Assembly: GCA_023255735.1 (NCBI GenBank)
Contig: JAGDVP010000008.1
Location: forward strand, 43,798 to 107,797
Length of the DNA: 64,000 nt
Source of the DNA: Halothiobacillus sp.
Lineage (GTDB): Bacteria; Pseudomonadota; Gammaproteobacteria; Halothiobacillales; Halothiobacillaceae
Direction: 5' to 3'
In this document: positions 11,077 to 20,113 of the stretch, one piece after another
Layout of the letters: every line of letters begins with the position of its first letter
How positions within the stretch are numbered: the first letter of the stretch is position 1
Program-made: the position numbers and the translations under genes
Notes under the pieces: model-generated
What the model saw: the letters and a program-made list of their open reading frames with translations, nothing else
The model's database searches: none
What the model was told of the DNA's origin: nothing

Positions 11077-11461
11077 TCAGTGTTCGCTGTAAAACCGACA
11101 ATCGGGTGGTGCAATCGCCAAAATCGATGACGCTTGCGTCGGCGAAGTTAGAGAGACTGTACCGCTGGTGCACAAGCCATTGAAGCTAAAAATAATGGGA
11201 TTTTTCACTTCAATGACCCAATTGGCGCGCAAATTGGGCAGCAACTGCGGTACCGTGCTTTTTGATAGCGTAAACCCCCGCCCCTCGCTATAAGCGCGCA
11301 ATGATAACGAATTAAGGGATTAATTGGTGTTAATCCAGTCATAGGCTGCCATCACGGCAATGCCAATCAACGACTATGGCTTCAAGCAAGCCAAAGCCGC
11401 CGTGCCGCTTATGCAACCCGCTGTGGCGCGGGGTATTTGCTGCAAAATAAGGCGCCGGCAT
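11077..11461 (-). pseudogene. Degenerate type IV pilin-like (pseudopilin) gene
   Basis: Two pieces of a pseudopilin remain. An ATG at 11461, seven bases after the manB stop, opens MPAPYFAANTPRHSGLHKRHGGFGLLEAIVV, a short positive leader followed by a prepilin-peptidase-like GFGLLEAIV segment. The frame then breaks and stops at 11339. In another frame the sequence continues GIAVMAAYDWINTN and hits a stop. After that the same frame stays open (the 74-residue ORF at 11077-11301), ending FNGLCTSGTVSLTSPTQASSILAIAPPDCRFYSEH, which resembles the C-terminus of GspH/FimT-like proteins. So at least one frameshift and one nonsense codon are present. The functional class is inferred from motifs only. 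Confidence 0.6.
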
Positions 11462-11467
11462 GTGGGG

Positions 11468-12892
11468 CTAACCTTGAATGATTTGGGCAATTTTTTGGGT
11501 GTGGCTTGCGCATCGCCCCTCGGAATGTCGCGATTCAACATTCAACCGCAATAACGGCTCGGTGTTGGAGCCCCGCAAATTAAACCGCCAATCGTCAAAC
11601 GCTAGGCTTATGCCATCGGTGCGATCAATTTTTGGGTTTTGATTGGCAAAATGCGCCAACACGCGCTCAATGGTGCCCGGCACGTCATCAACCCGGTAAT
11701 TGATTTCACCACTGCAGGGGTAGGCGGCCATGCGCTCATCCACCAGTTCCGCCAGTGTTTTACCGGTTTTGCTCATCAACTCTGCAATAAGTAGCCAAGG
11801 GATCATGCCCGAATCACAGTAGGCAAAATCGCGGAAGTAGTGATGTGCGCTCATCTCGCCGCCGTAAATGGCATCTTGCTCGCGCATGATTTGCTTGATG
11901 AAGGCGTGGCCGGTTTTCGATTGAATGGGGATGCCACCCGCTTGCGTAACTTGCTCGATGGTGTTCCAGGTAAGGCGCGGGTCATGGATGATTTTGCCGC
12001 CCGGGTGTTTGGCTAGCAGGGTTTGTGCCAATAACCCGACTAGGTAATAACCTTCGATAAAGCGGCCTGTGTGGTCGAAGAAAAAGCAGCGGTCAAAATC
12101 GCCATCCCATGCGATACCGATATCCGCGCCCTGCTCGATAACCGCTTTTGATGTGGCCGCGCGCATTTCGGGTAATAAAGGGTTGGGTACGCCGTGGGGG
12201 AAGTTGCCATCCGGTTGTTCATGGATGTAATGAATATCGAACGGTAGGTTTTTTTCCAGCATCCGCATAACAAGCCCTGCGCCGCCATTGCCCGGATCGG
12301 CGACAATTTTGAGCGGTTTAAGGCTGCGGTGGTCGATATAGCTGAATAGGTGTTCGATGTAAGCGGTTTTATCTGTGTCAAGCGTGATGCGGGCATTTGA
12401 GCTGGCTGTGCTCGCCCCCCCGCCCCAGCCCTCCCCCACCCGGGGGGAGGGGGTTAACTCTGTATCACTGGCTTTGTGGGCGGCAAAGTGTAAAGCGACA
12501 CGATCTCGAATGGCGAACAGGCCGGTATCGCCACTGATGGGGCGTGCGCCTGCACGCACGACCTTCATGCCGTTGTAGCCTTTGGGGTTGTGGCTGGCGG
12601 TGATCATAATGCCACCGCCCACGCCATCTGCTTCGCGATGGAAGGTTTGAAAATAAACTTCTTCGGTGCCGCACAGGCCTATGTTGATGACATTGGCGCC
12701 AGCTTGAGCAAGACCCCGCATGAGGGCTTCGGCCAGCATTGGGCTCTCTAAACGAACATCAAACCCCACGACTACGGTACCGGGGTTAATTTCATCCACA
12801 AACGCCCGCCCAATTTGATAGGCGAGTTCAGCATTCAGTTGTGCTGGCACTTGGCCGCGAATGTCGTAGGCTTTAAAGCAACTCAAATCCAT
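11468..12892 (-). CDS. manB: Phosphomannomutase / phosphoglucomutase
   Basis: Interconverts mannose 6-phosphate and mannose 1-phosphate for GDP-mannose synthesis. The start at 12892 (MDLSCFKAYDIRG) lies one base after the manC stop and matches the family N-terminus better than the longer ORF starting at 12934. The phosphoserine loop is GGGIMITASHNPKGYNGMK, the metal loop is AWDGDFDRCFFFD, and the sugar-binding loop is GGEMSAHHYF. The C-terminal phosphate-binding segment is RGSNTEPLLRLNVES. Between domains 1 and 2 there is an extra segment, ELTPSPRVGEGWGGGAST, encoded by an inserted G/C-rich palindromic repeat in frame. The enzyme is probably still functional because every active-site loop is intact. 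Confidence 0.92.
   Translation of the reverse strand: MDLSCFKAYDIRGQVPAQLNAELAYQIGRAFVDEINPGTVVVGFDVRLESPMLAEALMRGLAQAGANVINIGLCGTEEVYFQTFHREADGVGGGIMITASHNPKGYNGMKVVRAGARPISGDTGLFAIRDRVALHFAAHKASDTELTPSPRVGEGWGGGASTASSNARITLDTDKTAYIEHLFSYIDHRSLKPLKIVADPGNGGAGLVMRMLEKNLPFDIHYIHEQPDGNFPHGVPNPLLPEMRAATSKAVIEQGADIGIAWDGDFDRCFFFDHTGRFIEGYYLVGLLAQTLLAKHPGGKIIHDPRLTWNTIEQVTQAGGIPIQSKTGHAFIKQIMREQDAIYGGEMSAHHYFRDFAYCDSGMIPWLLIAELMSKTGKTLAELVDERMAAYPCSGEINYRVDDVPGTIERVLAHFANQNPKIDRTDGISLAFDDWRFNLRGSNTEPLLRLNVESRHSEGRCASHTQKIAQIIQG
12411..12457. repeat. Palindromic repeat inserted in frame in manB
   Basis: The block CCCAGCCCTCCCCC-acc-CGGGGGGAGGGGGTTAAC repeats the pattern seen at the left edge of the window. 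Here it sits inside manB and is read as PSPRVGEGWGGG without breaking the frame. It explains why this ManB is longer than usual in the linker after the phosphoserine domain. Confidence 0.75.
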
Positions 12893-12893
12893 A

Positions 12894-14330
12894 TCAAGAA
12901 CGCCCATAGTTGTCTTGCGCGCGAACAATGTCATCTTCGCCTAGGTAGTCGCCGCTTTGCACTTCGATCATGACCAAATTGAGTACGCCGGGATTTTCTA
13001 GGCGGTGCATGTGGCCTGCGGGAATGAAGGTGGATTCGTTCGTGTTGAGTAAAAACACCTTGTCGCCATTGGTGACGCGCGCCATGCCATTCACCACAAT
13101 CCAGTGTTCGCTGCGGTGGTGATGCATTTGCAAGGAAAGCGTGGCACCGGGTTTAACTTCGATCCGCTTCATCTTGAAGCGCTCGCCTTCTTCGAGCACG
13201 GTGTACGTACCCCAAGGGCGGTGCACGGTTTGATGCAGCAGATGGCTTTCGTGGCCGCGTTGTTTGAGTTCGGCTACCACCTCGCGCACATCTTGGGCAT
13301 GATCTTTGTGCGCGATTAATAACGCATCGGGCGTATCTATGATAATTAAATCATCAACCCCTACCGTGGCGGTGAGCCGGTGCGGGCTGCGCACAAGACA
13401 ATTGTGCGTTTTAATGGCAATCACTTCGCCATCAAGGACATTGCCATTGGCATCAGCCGGTACGGTTTGTGCTACGGCGGGCCATGAGCCAATATCAGAC
13501 CAGCCCATATCGGAGGGCACAACGGCGACGCGCTCGGCGTGCTCCATGATGGCGTAATCGATCGAAATATCGGCCATGCGCTCAAAGTCTTCAGGCGAAA
13601 ATTCCACCATATCCATGCCGGCTACGTGCATTTGCTTGGCATGCGCAACGGCCGCCTGGCAGGCAATAAGCAATTGCGGCGCATAGCGTTCAAATTCGGC
13701 GAGTATCTGGCTTGCTTTGAAGCAGAACATGCCGCCGTTCCAAAAATATCGTCCAGAATCAAGGTAGGTTTGAGCCACTTGGCGATCGGGCTTTTCGACA
13801 AATTTTTGCACACGATAAACCGCGCCGCCTTCGGTGTTAAGAAGGTCGGCCGCTCGCTCGATATAACCAAAGCCTGTTTCTGGTGTTTTAGGCTCGATGC
13901 CAAAAGTAACCAGCCAGCCTTGCCGCGCAGTGATGGCCGCCGTGTGAACTGCTTGCGTAAAAGCCGATTGATTCTCAATGAGGTGATCGGCCGGCAAAAC
14001 CAACATCAGCGCATCAGCACTGGTTCGTGCTTGCAAATCTAGTGCGGCCAACGCAATAGCCGCTGCGGTGTTTTTCCCTACGGGTTCTAGTAATAACCGG
14101 GGTAGATTGATTTTGGAAGCATGCAGCGCATCAGCGGTAATAAATCGCAAAGACTCATTGGTGATGACAGTGAGGGGGGCAATATCCGGTAATTGACTCA
14201 CGCGGCTAACCGTTTTATCAAACAGCGTTTCGCCATCCATTAACGGCATAAATGGCTTAGGAAACGTCTGGCGAGAGGCCGGCCACAAACGGGTACCCGC
14301 GCCACCACTCAAAATAAACGGATAAATCAT
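12894..14330 (-). CDS. manC: Mannose-1-phosphate guanylyltransferase / mannose-6-phosphate isomerase
   Basis: Bifunctional enzyme making GDP-mannose. The nucleotidyltransferase signature FILSGGAGTRLWPASR is at the extreme N-terminus and FVEKPD is near residue 160. The C-terminal cupin domain carries the isomerase motif GATLSLQMHHHRSEHWIVVNG. I chose the start at 14330 (MIYPFILSGG) because nothing precedes this motif in the family; the ORF runs five codons further. It is followed at once by manB, so both steps from fructose-6-phosphate-derived mannose 6-phosphate to GDP-mannose are encoded together to supply gmd and any mannosyltransferases. Confidence 0.95.
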   Translation of the reverse strand: MIYPFILSGGAGTRLWPASRQTFPKPFMPLMDGETLFDKTVSRVSQLPDIAPLTVITNESLRFITADALHASKINLPRLLLEPVGKNTAAAIALAALDLQARTSADALMLVLPADHLIENQSAFTQAVHTAAITARQGWLVTFGIEPKTPETGFGYIERAADLLNTEGGAVYRVQKFVEKPDRQVAQTYLDSGRYFWNGGMFCFKASQILAEFERYAPQLLIACQAAVAHAKQMHVAGMDMVEFSPEDFERMADISIDYAIMEHAERVAVVPSDMGWSDIGSWPAVAQTVPADANGNVLDGEVIAIKTHNCLVRSPHRLTATVGVDDLIIIDTPDALLIAHKDHAQDVREVVAELKQRGHESHLLHQTVHRPWGTYTVLEEGERFKMKRIEVKPGATLSLQMHHHRSEHWIVVNGMARVTNGDKVFLLNTNESTFIPAGHMHRLENPGVLNLVMIEVQSGDYLGEDDIVRAQDNYGRS

Positions 14331-14464
14331 GAAAATAGCACCCATACGCTTGAATCAATAAAGTGGGCTTATTATGCCACAAGCCAGCACGAACTCGAAC
14401 AAAACCATGTCATTCAAAGCATGCACGCCCACCTTATGCTTTGCCCTTTAACCCTTCGGACAAT

Positions 14465-15010
14465 TTAATCGAATAAGACAGCTTCGGATAGGCTTGTACC
14501 TGCCGCATCTTTAGCAGAACGCAGCGCAGGAGACTGCAAAGGCCAGTCAATAGCCAGCGTCGCGTCATCCCATTGAATGCAGCGCTCATATTCTGGTGCG
14601 TAATAGTTGGTGGTTTTGTAGAGAAAGTCCGCTGTTTCACTAAGCACTAAAAACCCATGCGCAAAGCCGGCGGGCACCCAGAGTTGGCGGTGGTTTTCGG
14701 CTGAAAGCTCCACCCCGACCCATGCGCCGAAGGTGGCCGAGCTTTTGCGAATATCCACCGCCACATCGAACACGGCGCCCGATACCACGCGCACGAGCTT
14801 GCCCTGCGGTTGCTTGAGTTGATAATGCAGGCCGCGCAGCACGCCTTTGGCGGAGCGCGAGTGGTTATCTTGCACAAATTGCACATCTAGGCCCGTGGCC
14901 TCGGCAAACTTGCGTGCATTGAAGCTTTCCATAAAAAAGCCGCGCTCATCGCCGAATACCTTGGGCTCCAAGATCAGCACATCGGGGATTTTGGTTGAAA
15001 TGACCTTCAT
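14465..15010 (-). CDS. rfbC: dTDP-4-dehydrorhamnose 3,5-epimerase
   Basis: Cupin-fold epimerase, third enzyme of dTDP-L-rhamnose synthesis. The 181 residues are of normal length. Family hallmarks are FFMESFNARKFAEATG, FVQDNHSRSAKGVLRGLHYQ with the catalytic His, the GFLVLSETADFLYKTTNYYAPEYERC segment and IDWPL. The ATG at 15010 overlaps the neighbourhood of the rfbA stop; a GTG at 15013 in frame is also possible. It ends the rfbD-rfbA-rfbC run. Confidence 0.96.
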   Translation of the reverse strand: MKVISTKIPDVLILEPKVFGDERGFFMESFNARKFAEATGLDVQFVQDNHSRSAKGVLRGLHYQLKQPQGKLVRVVSGAVFDVAVDIRKSSATFGAWVGVELSAENHRQLWVPAGFAHGFLVLSETADFLYKTTNYYAPEYERCIQWDDATLAIDWPLQSPALRSAKDAAGTSLSEAVLFD

Positions 15011-15012
15011 CA

Positions 15013-15906
15013 CTACCTGCGTTCATTCAGAATTTGCTGCAAAAACTGTCCATAACTATTTTTTTCCAATGATTTGGCTAGAGTCTCGAGATCACTGTCT
15101 GTAATCCAGTTTTTTCGCCAAGCAATCTCTTCGGGGCAGGCTATTTTCAAACCTTGGCGCTTTTGAATGGTTTGAATGAACTGGCCTGCCTCTAATAATG
15201 AATCGTGTGTACCTGTGTCCAGCCAAGCATCACCGCGGCCGAGCATTTGCACATTCAGCAAACCATCCGAAAGGTATGAACGATTGATATCGGTAATTTC
15301 AAGCTCTCCGCGTGGGGATGGTTTTAATTTCTTGGCACGATCAACCACCGTATTATCGTAAAAATAGAGCCCAGTGACTGCGTACCTACTGCGTGGAGAT
15401 AAGGGTTTTTCCTCTATATCCACAACGCCGCCCTGCAGATCAAACTCAATCACGCCATAACGCTCAGGGTCATTGACGGGGTAGGCAAAAATTGTGCCCC
15501 CACTCGTTTGAGTGCAAACCGTAGTGAGGCGTTTTTGTAAATCGTGCCCGTAAAATAAGTTATCGCCCAACACGAGTGCGGCGGGTGCGTTGCCCAAAAA
15601 TTCGGCACCGATGGTGAAGGCTTGCGCCAGGCCATCTGGCGAGGGTTGCACGGCATACTCAAGGTTAATGCCCCACTGGCTGCCATCGCCCAAAAGCTGG
15701 GTGAAACGCGGCGTATCTTGCGGGGTGGAAACAACCAGAATATCGCGAATGCCCGCCAGCATGAGGGTGCTTAACGGATAGTAAATCATGGGCTTATCGT
15801 ACACGGGCATAAGCTGCTTGCTCACGGCCAGCGTGACCGGGTGCAGGCGCGTGCCACTGCCGCCGGCGAGGATAATGCCTTTGCGTTGGGTTTGATGAGT
15901 TTTCAT
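15013..15906 (-). CDS. rfbA: Glucose-1-phosphate thymidylyltransferase
   Basis: Makes dTDP-glucose, the first step of dTDP-L-rhamnose synthesis. The N-terminal nucleotide-binding signature [36 protein letters not shown] is complete, and [25 protein letters not shown] and the C-terminal [17 protein letters not shown] are all present. 297 residues is standard. It directly follows rfbD with a 13-base gap and its stop codon abuts the rfbC start, indicating one operon. Confidence 0.97.
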   Translation of the reverse strand: MKTHQTQRKGIILAGGSGTRLHPVTLAVSKQLMPVYDKPMIYYPLSTLMLAGIRDILVVSTPQDTPRFTQLLGDGSQWGINLEYAVQPSPDGLAQAFTIGAEFLGNAPAALVLGDNLFYGHDLQKRLTTVCTQTSGGTIFAYPVNDPERYGVIEFDLQGGVVDIEEKPLSPRSRYAVTGLYFYDNTVVDRAKKLKPSPRGELEITDINRSYLSDGLLNVQMLGRGDAWLDTGTHDSLLEAGQFIQTIQKRQGLKIACPEEIAWRKNWITDSDLETLAKSLEKNSYGQFLQQILNERR

Positions 15907-15919
15907 GCGGTTTTAATTT

Positions 15920-16810
15920 TCATGGCGTTTTGATTTCTTCCAGCATGCGCGCAACCCCGGCCTGCCAATGCGGCAGGGTGATGCCAAAAGCGGCTTTAAT
16001 TTTATGGGTATTTAAGCGCGAGTTGTGCGGGCGCTGGGCGGGGGTGGGGTATTGGCTGCTGGGGATGGGGTTGATTGAGTTTACTTTAAGTGCTTGGCCC
16101 TGCGCCCGCGCGGTATGGATCACAAACTCTGCATAATGATGCCACGAGGTTTCACCCGCAGCGGCTAAGTGATAAACACCGGCCAGATCGGGGTTGTGCC
16201 GGATGGCGCGAATGGCGTGCGCGGTCACGTCGCTAATCAGCGATGCCGCCGTGGGCGCGCCGATTTGATCGTTAATCACATTCAACTGTTCCCGCTCGGC
16301 CGCTAAACGCAACATGGTTTTGGCAAAATTATTGCCCCGCGCGGCATAAACCCAACTGGTACGAAAAATAAGATGCGCGCAACCGCTTGCGATGATGGCC
16401 TGCTCGCCCGCCCATTTGGTTTGGCCATACACCGACAAGGGCGCTGGGGCATCGGCCTCTACCCAAGGCGTGCTGCCGCTGCCATTAAACACGTAATCGG
16501 TGGAGTAATGAATAAGCAAGGCGCCGCTTTGTTTCGCCGCCTGCGCCATCACGGCGACGGCTTGATGATTGATGCGATCGGCAAGATCAGCCTCGGCTTC
16601 TGCCTTATCAACCGCCGTGTATGCGGCTGCATTCACAATTACATCCGGCGCGATGGCGGCCAGGGTGGCGGCTATGCCTTCAAGGTTATTCAAATCGCCA
16701 CCGTGCTCGGTGCTGTGGCGATCTAGCGCGGTTAGGTTGCCAAGAGGCGCCAAGGCGCGCTGCAATTCCCAGCCGACTTGGCCGTTTTTGCCAAATAATA
16801 GAATGTTCAA
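15920..16810 (-). CDS. rfbD: dTDP-4-dehydrorhamnose reductase
   Basis: Final enzyme of dTDP-L-rhamnose synthesis, an NAD(P)H-dependent reductase. I place the start at a TTG at 16810, giving (M)NILLFGKNGQVGWELQRAL, because the family begins right at this Rossmann motif and a GAGGTG ribosome-binding site lies a few bases upstream. The longer ORF adds about 39 unrelated residues that overlap the DUF2442 gene. Other motifs are NAAAYTAVDKAE, STDYVFNG, the catalytic YGQTKWAGE and FRTSWVYA. Confidence 0.95.
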   Translation of the reverse strand: MNILLFGKNGQVGWELQRALAPLGNLTALDRHSTEHGGDLNNLEGIAATLAAIAPDVIVNAAAYTAVDKAEAEADLADRINHQAVAVMAQAAKQSGALLIHYSTDYVFNGSGSTPWVEADAPAPLSVYGQTKWAGEQAIIASGCAHLIFRTSWVYAARGNNFAKTMLRLAAEREQLNVINDQIGAPTAASLISDVTAHAIRAIRHNPDLAGVYHLAAAGETSWHHYAEFVIHTARAQGQALKVNSINPIPSSQYPTPAQRPHNSRLNTHKIKAAFGITLPHWQAGVARMLEEIKTP

Positions 16811-16829
16811 ACGAGCACCTCGTTGGACT

Positions 16830-17087
16830 TCATGCGGCGAGGCCGGTTTGCTTTTGCAGCAAGGTATACAAAAACTCAGGTGCAAAATCAGCACCATTTG
16901 CCCACACAACCGTGCCCAGAATGTCATTTTGAGTGGCCGTCATAAACAGCGCTTTATTTCTTAAGGGCTCAAAAACCTCACCCCAAAGCTCATCAGTGAG
17001 ATCCACTACGCCCGATACACCATTATCAAACTGCACAAACAATTGAAATTGAGGGCGGGGCTCTACAAACTGGGTGTGTAAAAACAT
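16830..17087 (-). CDS. DUF2442 family small protein
   Basis: 85 residues from the ATG at 17087, which lies four bases after the stop of the DUF4160-like fragment. The body (FDNGVSGVVDLTDELWGEVFEPLRN and TVVWANGADFAPEFLY) matches the DUF2442 pattern. Genes of this family very often follow a DUF4160 gene as a two-gene unit, sometimes discussed as toxin-antitoxin-like, but the function is not known. Its presence inside the rhamnose operon, next to repeats, suggests it arrived by insertion. Confidence 0.75.
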   Translation of the reverse strand: MFLHTQFVEPRPQFQLFVQFDNGVSGVVDLTDELWGEVFEPLRNKALFMTATQNDILGTVVWANGADFAPEFLYTLLQKQTGLAA

Positions 17088-17091
17088 CAGG

Positions 17092-17259
17092 TTACTCCAG
17101 CGGGGCAATTGGCTTAATGGGTTTGCGCGCTTGCGCCAATGCCCAATTTTCTAACAATTCAGCTTGATTAAGATCGAGCCAATCGAAGAATCTATTTACG
17201 ATCTTTCTGCATAACCTCTTTGAAAAAAGGGGCAAAGGGGGATTTGATGGCCGCGACAT
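17092..17259 (-). CDS. DUF4160 C-terminal fragment fused to repeat-derived N-terminus
   Basis: A 55-codon ORF missing from the supplied track. Its second half (about RFFDWLDLNQAELLENWALAQARKPIKPIAPLE) looks like the C-terminus of DUF4160 proteins. The first part (SRPSNPPLPLFSKR) is translated from the AAATCCCCCTTTGCCCC repeat. A normal DUF4160 protein is about 80-90 residues, so the N-terminal half has been lost and replaced by the repeat. It is probably a remnant, although it could still be translated and coupled to the DUF2442 gene. Confidence 0.55.
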   Translation of the reverse strand: MSRPSNPPLPLFSKRLCRKIVNRFFDWLDLNQAELLENWALAQARKPIKPIAPLE

Positions 17260-17345
17260 GCATCCATAACACCAAAATCCCCCTCAATCCCCCTTTTGCA
17301 AAGGGGGAAGCCTACCTAATTCAATCCCACTTTTACAAAGGGGGC
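17215..17345. repeat. AAATCCCCC/AAAGGGGGA palindromic repeat cluster
   Basis: The block contains AAAGGGGGATTT, AAATCCCCCTCAATCCCCCTTTTGCAAAGGGGGA and CCCACTTTTACAAAGGGGG, which can pair with each other. Similar C-rich words occur near position 130. It separates rfbB from the DUF pair and rfbDAC and overlaps the fragmentary DUF4160 gene. Confidence 0.7.
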
Positions 17346-17404
17346 GGCCTATTAGCCATATCCCGAGCCGCAATGCGCCGTTCAGCGAAATTACAAACAG
17401 GCTC

Positions 17405-18475
17405 TCAGGCATTTAAGGTATCGCCGTACTGCTGCGCTGTCCAATCGCGGTAGCTGCCGCTGGTGATGTGGGCAACCCAATCTTGATTGGCCAAATACCA
17501 GCGCACCGTTTTGCGAATGCCGGTCTCAAAAGTTTCGGCCGGCTTCCAGCCGAGCTCCCGCTCCAATTTGCTGGCATCAATGGCGTAGCGGCGATCATGC
17601 CCTAAGCGATCGGTCACAAAGCTGATTTGCTCGGCATACGATTGACCATCCGGGCGTGGCTGCTCTTCATCCAAAATGGCGCAGAGGGTTTTCACCACAT
17701 CCAAATTGGCTTTTTCATTCCAGCCGCCCACGTTGTACACCTCACCTAAACGCCCGGCTTCAAGCACGCGGCGAATGGCGCTGCAATGATCTTTCACATA
17801 CAACCAATCACGAATCTGCTGGCCATCGCCATAAATCGGCAAGGGTTTACCGGCAAGCGCGTTGTGAATGCACAGCGGAATGAGCTTTTCGGGGAAATGA
17901 TACGGGCCATAATTGTTGGAGCAATTGGTCGTTAGCACCGGCAAGCCATAGGTGTGGTGGTAGGCGCGCACGAGGTGATCGGATGCCGCCTTGCTGGCCG
18001 AATACGGGCTATTGGGCTCATAGCGATGATTTTCTGTGAAGGCGGGCGCGGTTTTCTCAAGCGAACCGTACACCTCATCGGTCGAGACATGCAAAAAACG
18101 GAATGCAGCTTGTGATGCGGCAGGCAAGCCAGACCAGTACGCACGCACCGATTCCAACAAGCGAAACGTGCCCACCACATTGGTTTGAATAAAAGCCTCG
18201 GGCCCTGTGATAGAGCGATCGACATGGCTTTCTGCCGCGAAGTTAATCACGGCGCGCGGCTGGTGCTCGGCGAGCAAGCGGGCGACGAGCGCGGCATCGC
18301 CAATATCGCCTTGCACAAAGTGGTGGCCCGGATGGTTCGCTAAACTGCCGAGCGTTTCAAGATTACCGGCATAGGTGAGTAAATCGAGGTTAACCACCGG
18401 CTCGTCGCAAAGAGCCAGCCAATCGAGCACAAAATTACCGCCAATAAAGCCGGCACCACCGGTCACTAAAATCAT
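17405..18475 (-). CDS. rfbB: dTDP-glucose 4,6-dehydratase
   Basis: Second enzyme of dTDP-L-rhamnose synthesis. The NAD-binding [15 protein letters not shown] is at residue 2, the [10 protein letters not shown] motif near 80, catalytic [22 protein letters not shown] near 160 and [17 protein letters not shown] after it. At 356 residues it is full length. It overlaps wzt by 4 bases, but on the other side about 600 bases of repeats and DUF genes separate it from rfbD, where the four rfb genes are often contiguous. Confidence 0.97.
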   Translation of the reverse strand: MILVTGGAGFIGGNFVLDWLALCDEPVVNLDLLTYAGNLETLGSLANHPGHHFVQGDIGDAALVARLLAEHQPRAVINFAAESHVDRSITGPEAFIQTNVVGTFRLLESVRAYWSGLPAASQAAFRFLHVSTDEVYGSLEKTAPAFTENHRYEPNSPYSASKAASDHLVRAYHHTYGLPVLTTNCSNNYGPYHFPEKLIPLCIHNALAGKPLPIYGDGQQIRDWLYVKDHCSAIRRVLEAGRLGEVYNVGGWNEKANLDVVKTLCAILDEEQPRPDGQSYAEQISFVTDRLGHDRRYAIDASKLERELGWKPAETFETGIRKTVRWYLANQDWVAHITSGSYRDWTAQQYGDTLNA

Positions 18476-19215
18476 GATTCAGGCTGCTCCAAAGTTTTTA
18501 CATGAAAATCAGGCAGGTGATTCATTTTGCCGTGTTTTAACTCATACACACGGCTGCACAGGCTGCCCAGCATCGCGTGATCGTGCGAGGCAAATACAAA
18601 AATTTCCGCATTCGCAATTAAATCGTGCATGCGTGCTTTGGCTTTTTCTTGAAAGCCCGCATCGCCGGTGCCGAACATTTCATCCACCAATAAAATTTCG
18701 GGCTGAAAGCTGGTGCCCACGGCGAACATTAACCGCATCGACATGCCAGATGAATAGGTGCGTACCGGCAAGTTTAAAAAATCGCCCAGTTCGGTGAATT
18801 CTTCAATTTCGGGGATTTTACTGCGCGCTTCTTTCAACGACATACCCATCAGCATGCCCATCCGCAGGATATTTTCATAGCCGGACAGCTCAGGATCCAT
18901 GCCCGAACCAATCTCCAGCACGGTGGCGATGCGCCCTTCCCGAATTATTCGCCCCGAATCCTGGGTATAAATGCCCGCCATGGTGCGCAGTAACGTGCTT
19001 TTGCCCGCGCCATTGTGGCCAACAAGACCGATGGCATCGCCACTTTTAAACTCAAAGCTCACCTCATTTAAGGCGGTAACGGCAACGGTATGCCCAGCTT
19101 CTGCCGCGATTTTGCCGCCGGTGGCAATCCGCATAAATTGATGCCGCAACGATTGCGCGCGCGCGTTATAAATGGGGTAGCGAACCGACACGTTCTCAAA
19201 CACTAAGTGCGCCAT
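18472..19215 (-). CDS. wzt: O-antigen ABC transporter ATP-binding protein
   Basis: ATPase that powers export of the finished polysaccharide across the inner membrane with Wzm. Walker A is [12 protein letters not shown], the signature is YSSGMSMRL, and Walker B is [12 protein letters not shown]. The start at ATG 19215 follows the wzm stop by two bases; a TTG at 19221 is also in frame. The protein ends soon after the nucleotide-binding domain, at about 247 residues, so it lacks the C-terminal carbohydrate-binding domain that recognises capped chains in Wzt of E. coli O8/O9a. It therefore resembles the short Wzt of systems that do not need cap recognition. Confidence 0.9.
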   Translation of the reverse strand: MAHLVFENVSVRYPIYNARAQSLRHQFMRIATGGKIAAEAGHTVAVTALNEVSFEFKSGDAIGLVGHNGAGKSTLLRTMAGIYTQDSGRIIREGRIATVLEIGSGMDPELSGYENILRMGMLMGMSLKEARSKIPEIEEFTELGDFLNLPVRTYSSGMSMRLMFAVGTSFQPEILLVDEMFGTGDAGFQEKAKARMHDLIANAEIFVFASHDHAMLGSLCSRVYELKHGKMNHLPDFHVKTLEQPES

Positions 19216-19217
19216 AT

Positions 19218-20009
19218 TCAAATCCAGTACGGAATGCGCGTGCGGCGCGAATTAAACATCACAAGCGTGACCGCCCAGCCCAAAATTGCCATCACAATCG
19301 CCACCGGCCATACAAAATCGGGGCTGGGGTGCCCCAAAAGAGGATCACGCACGATACTAATAAAATAACTAAATGGGTTAAGCCACACAATCCAACTACC
19401 CACGCCCAGTTGCTCTGCCTTAAACAGCACAGGTGACATAAAAAACAGCAGCGGCATAAAGTTAGCAATCGCGGTTTCGGTATCGCGGTAGCGCGCGGCG
19501 AACATGCCGATAAATAAGCTCATCCAACTTAAATTCAACACCACCAAGAAAAATCCGGGAATGACTAACCAAGCACCCCAATGCCAATCCGGCGGGTAAA
19601 TCAAAAACACGATCAAAATCACGATCGCGTTGTGCGCAAGGTTAATGAGATGCCGCAAGATCAATTTAATCGGATAAAAAAACAGCGGGATTCGTAAATT
19701 GCGGATGAGCTGGGCATTTTGAATAAACAGCTGGCTGCTTTCAGTCACAATCCCCGCGATAAAGCCCCAGAGAATTAAACCAACGGTGAGCAGGGGGATG
19801 AAGGTCGCTTTGTCCATTTTGAACAAGGTGCTCCAGACAAACCCTAAGCCCCCCACCCCAATGGCCGTGCCCAAGGTAAGCCAGAATGGCCCCAACATGC
19901 TGCGCTTGTAACGCGCTTTGGTATCACTCCAAGATAAAAATAAAGCAGCGGGCAGCCTGCCTAATGCTTCAAAAATATCGCGACGGGTTTCGATCCAACG
20001 AGAGGACAT
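19218..20009 (-). CDS. wzm: O-antigen ABC transporter permease
   Basis: Membrane half of the polysaccharide exporter (ABC-2 type). 263 residues with about six hydrophobic segments, for example IGVGGLGFVWSTLF, LLTVGLILWGFIAGI, NAIVILIVFLIYP and VAIVMAILGWAVTLVMF. The signature SMLGPFWLTLGTAIGVGGLG near residue 35 and NPFSYFISIVRDPLLGHP near the end are typical of Wzm/KpsM proteins. It is the first gene of the operon; its upstream region carries the TGACGGT repeat array. Confidence 0.92.
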   Translation of the reverse strand: MSSRWIETRRDIFEALGRLPAALFLSWSDTKARYKRSMLGPFWLTLGTAIGVGGLGFVWSTLFKMDKATFIPLLTVGLILWGFIAGIVTESSQLFIQNAQLIRNLRIPLFFYPIKLILRHLINLAHNAIVILIVFLIYPPDWHWGAWLVIPGFFLVVLNLSWMSLFIGMFAARYRDTETAIANFMPLLFFMSPVLFKAEQLGVGSWIVWLNPFSYFISIVRDPLLGHPSPDFVWPVAIVMAILGWAVTLVMFNSRRTRIPYWI

Positions 20010-20113
20010 AGCAGCTCATTTCAAAAGGGATTGGGCAGCATCATAACGGAAAGCGGTCATAAACGGCACCATTGCGACGCCCCAATAGTTCGCTCATAAA
20101 AAACCGTATCCTT

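Noticed and set aside
17215-17345. CRISPR-like repeat array
   Set aside because: The repeats are palindromic, uneven in length and not separated by regular spacers, and no cas genes are present.
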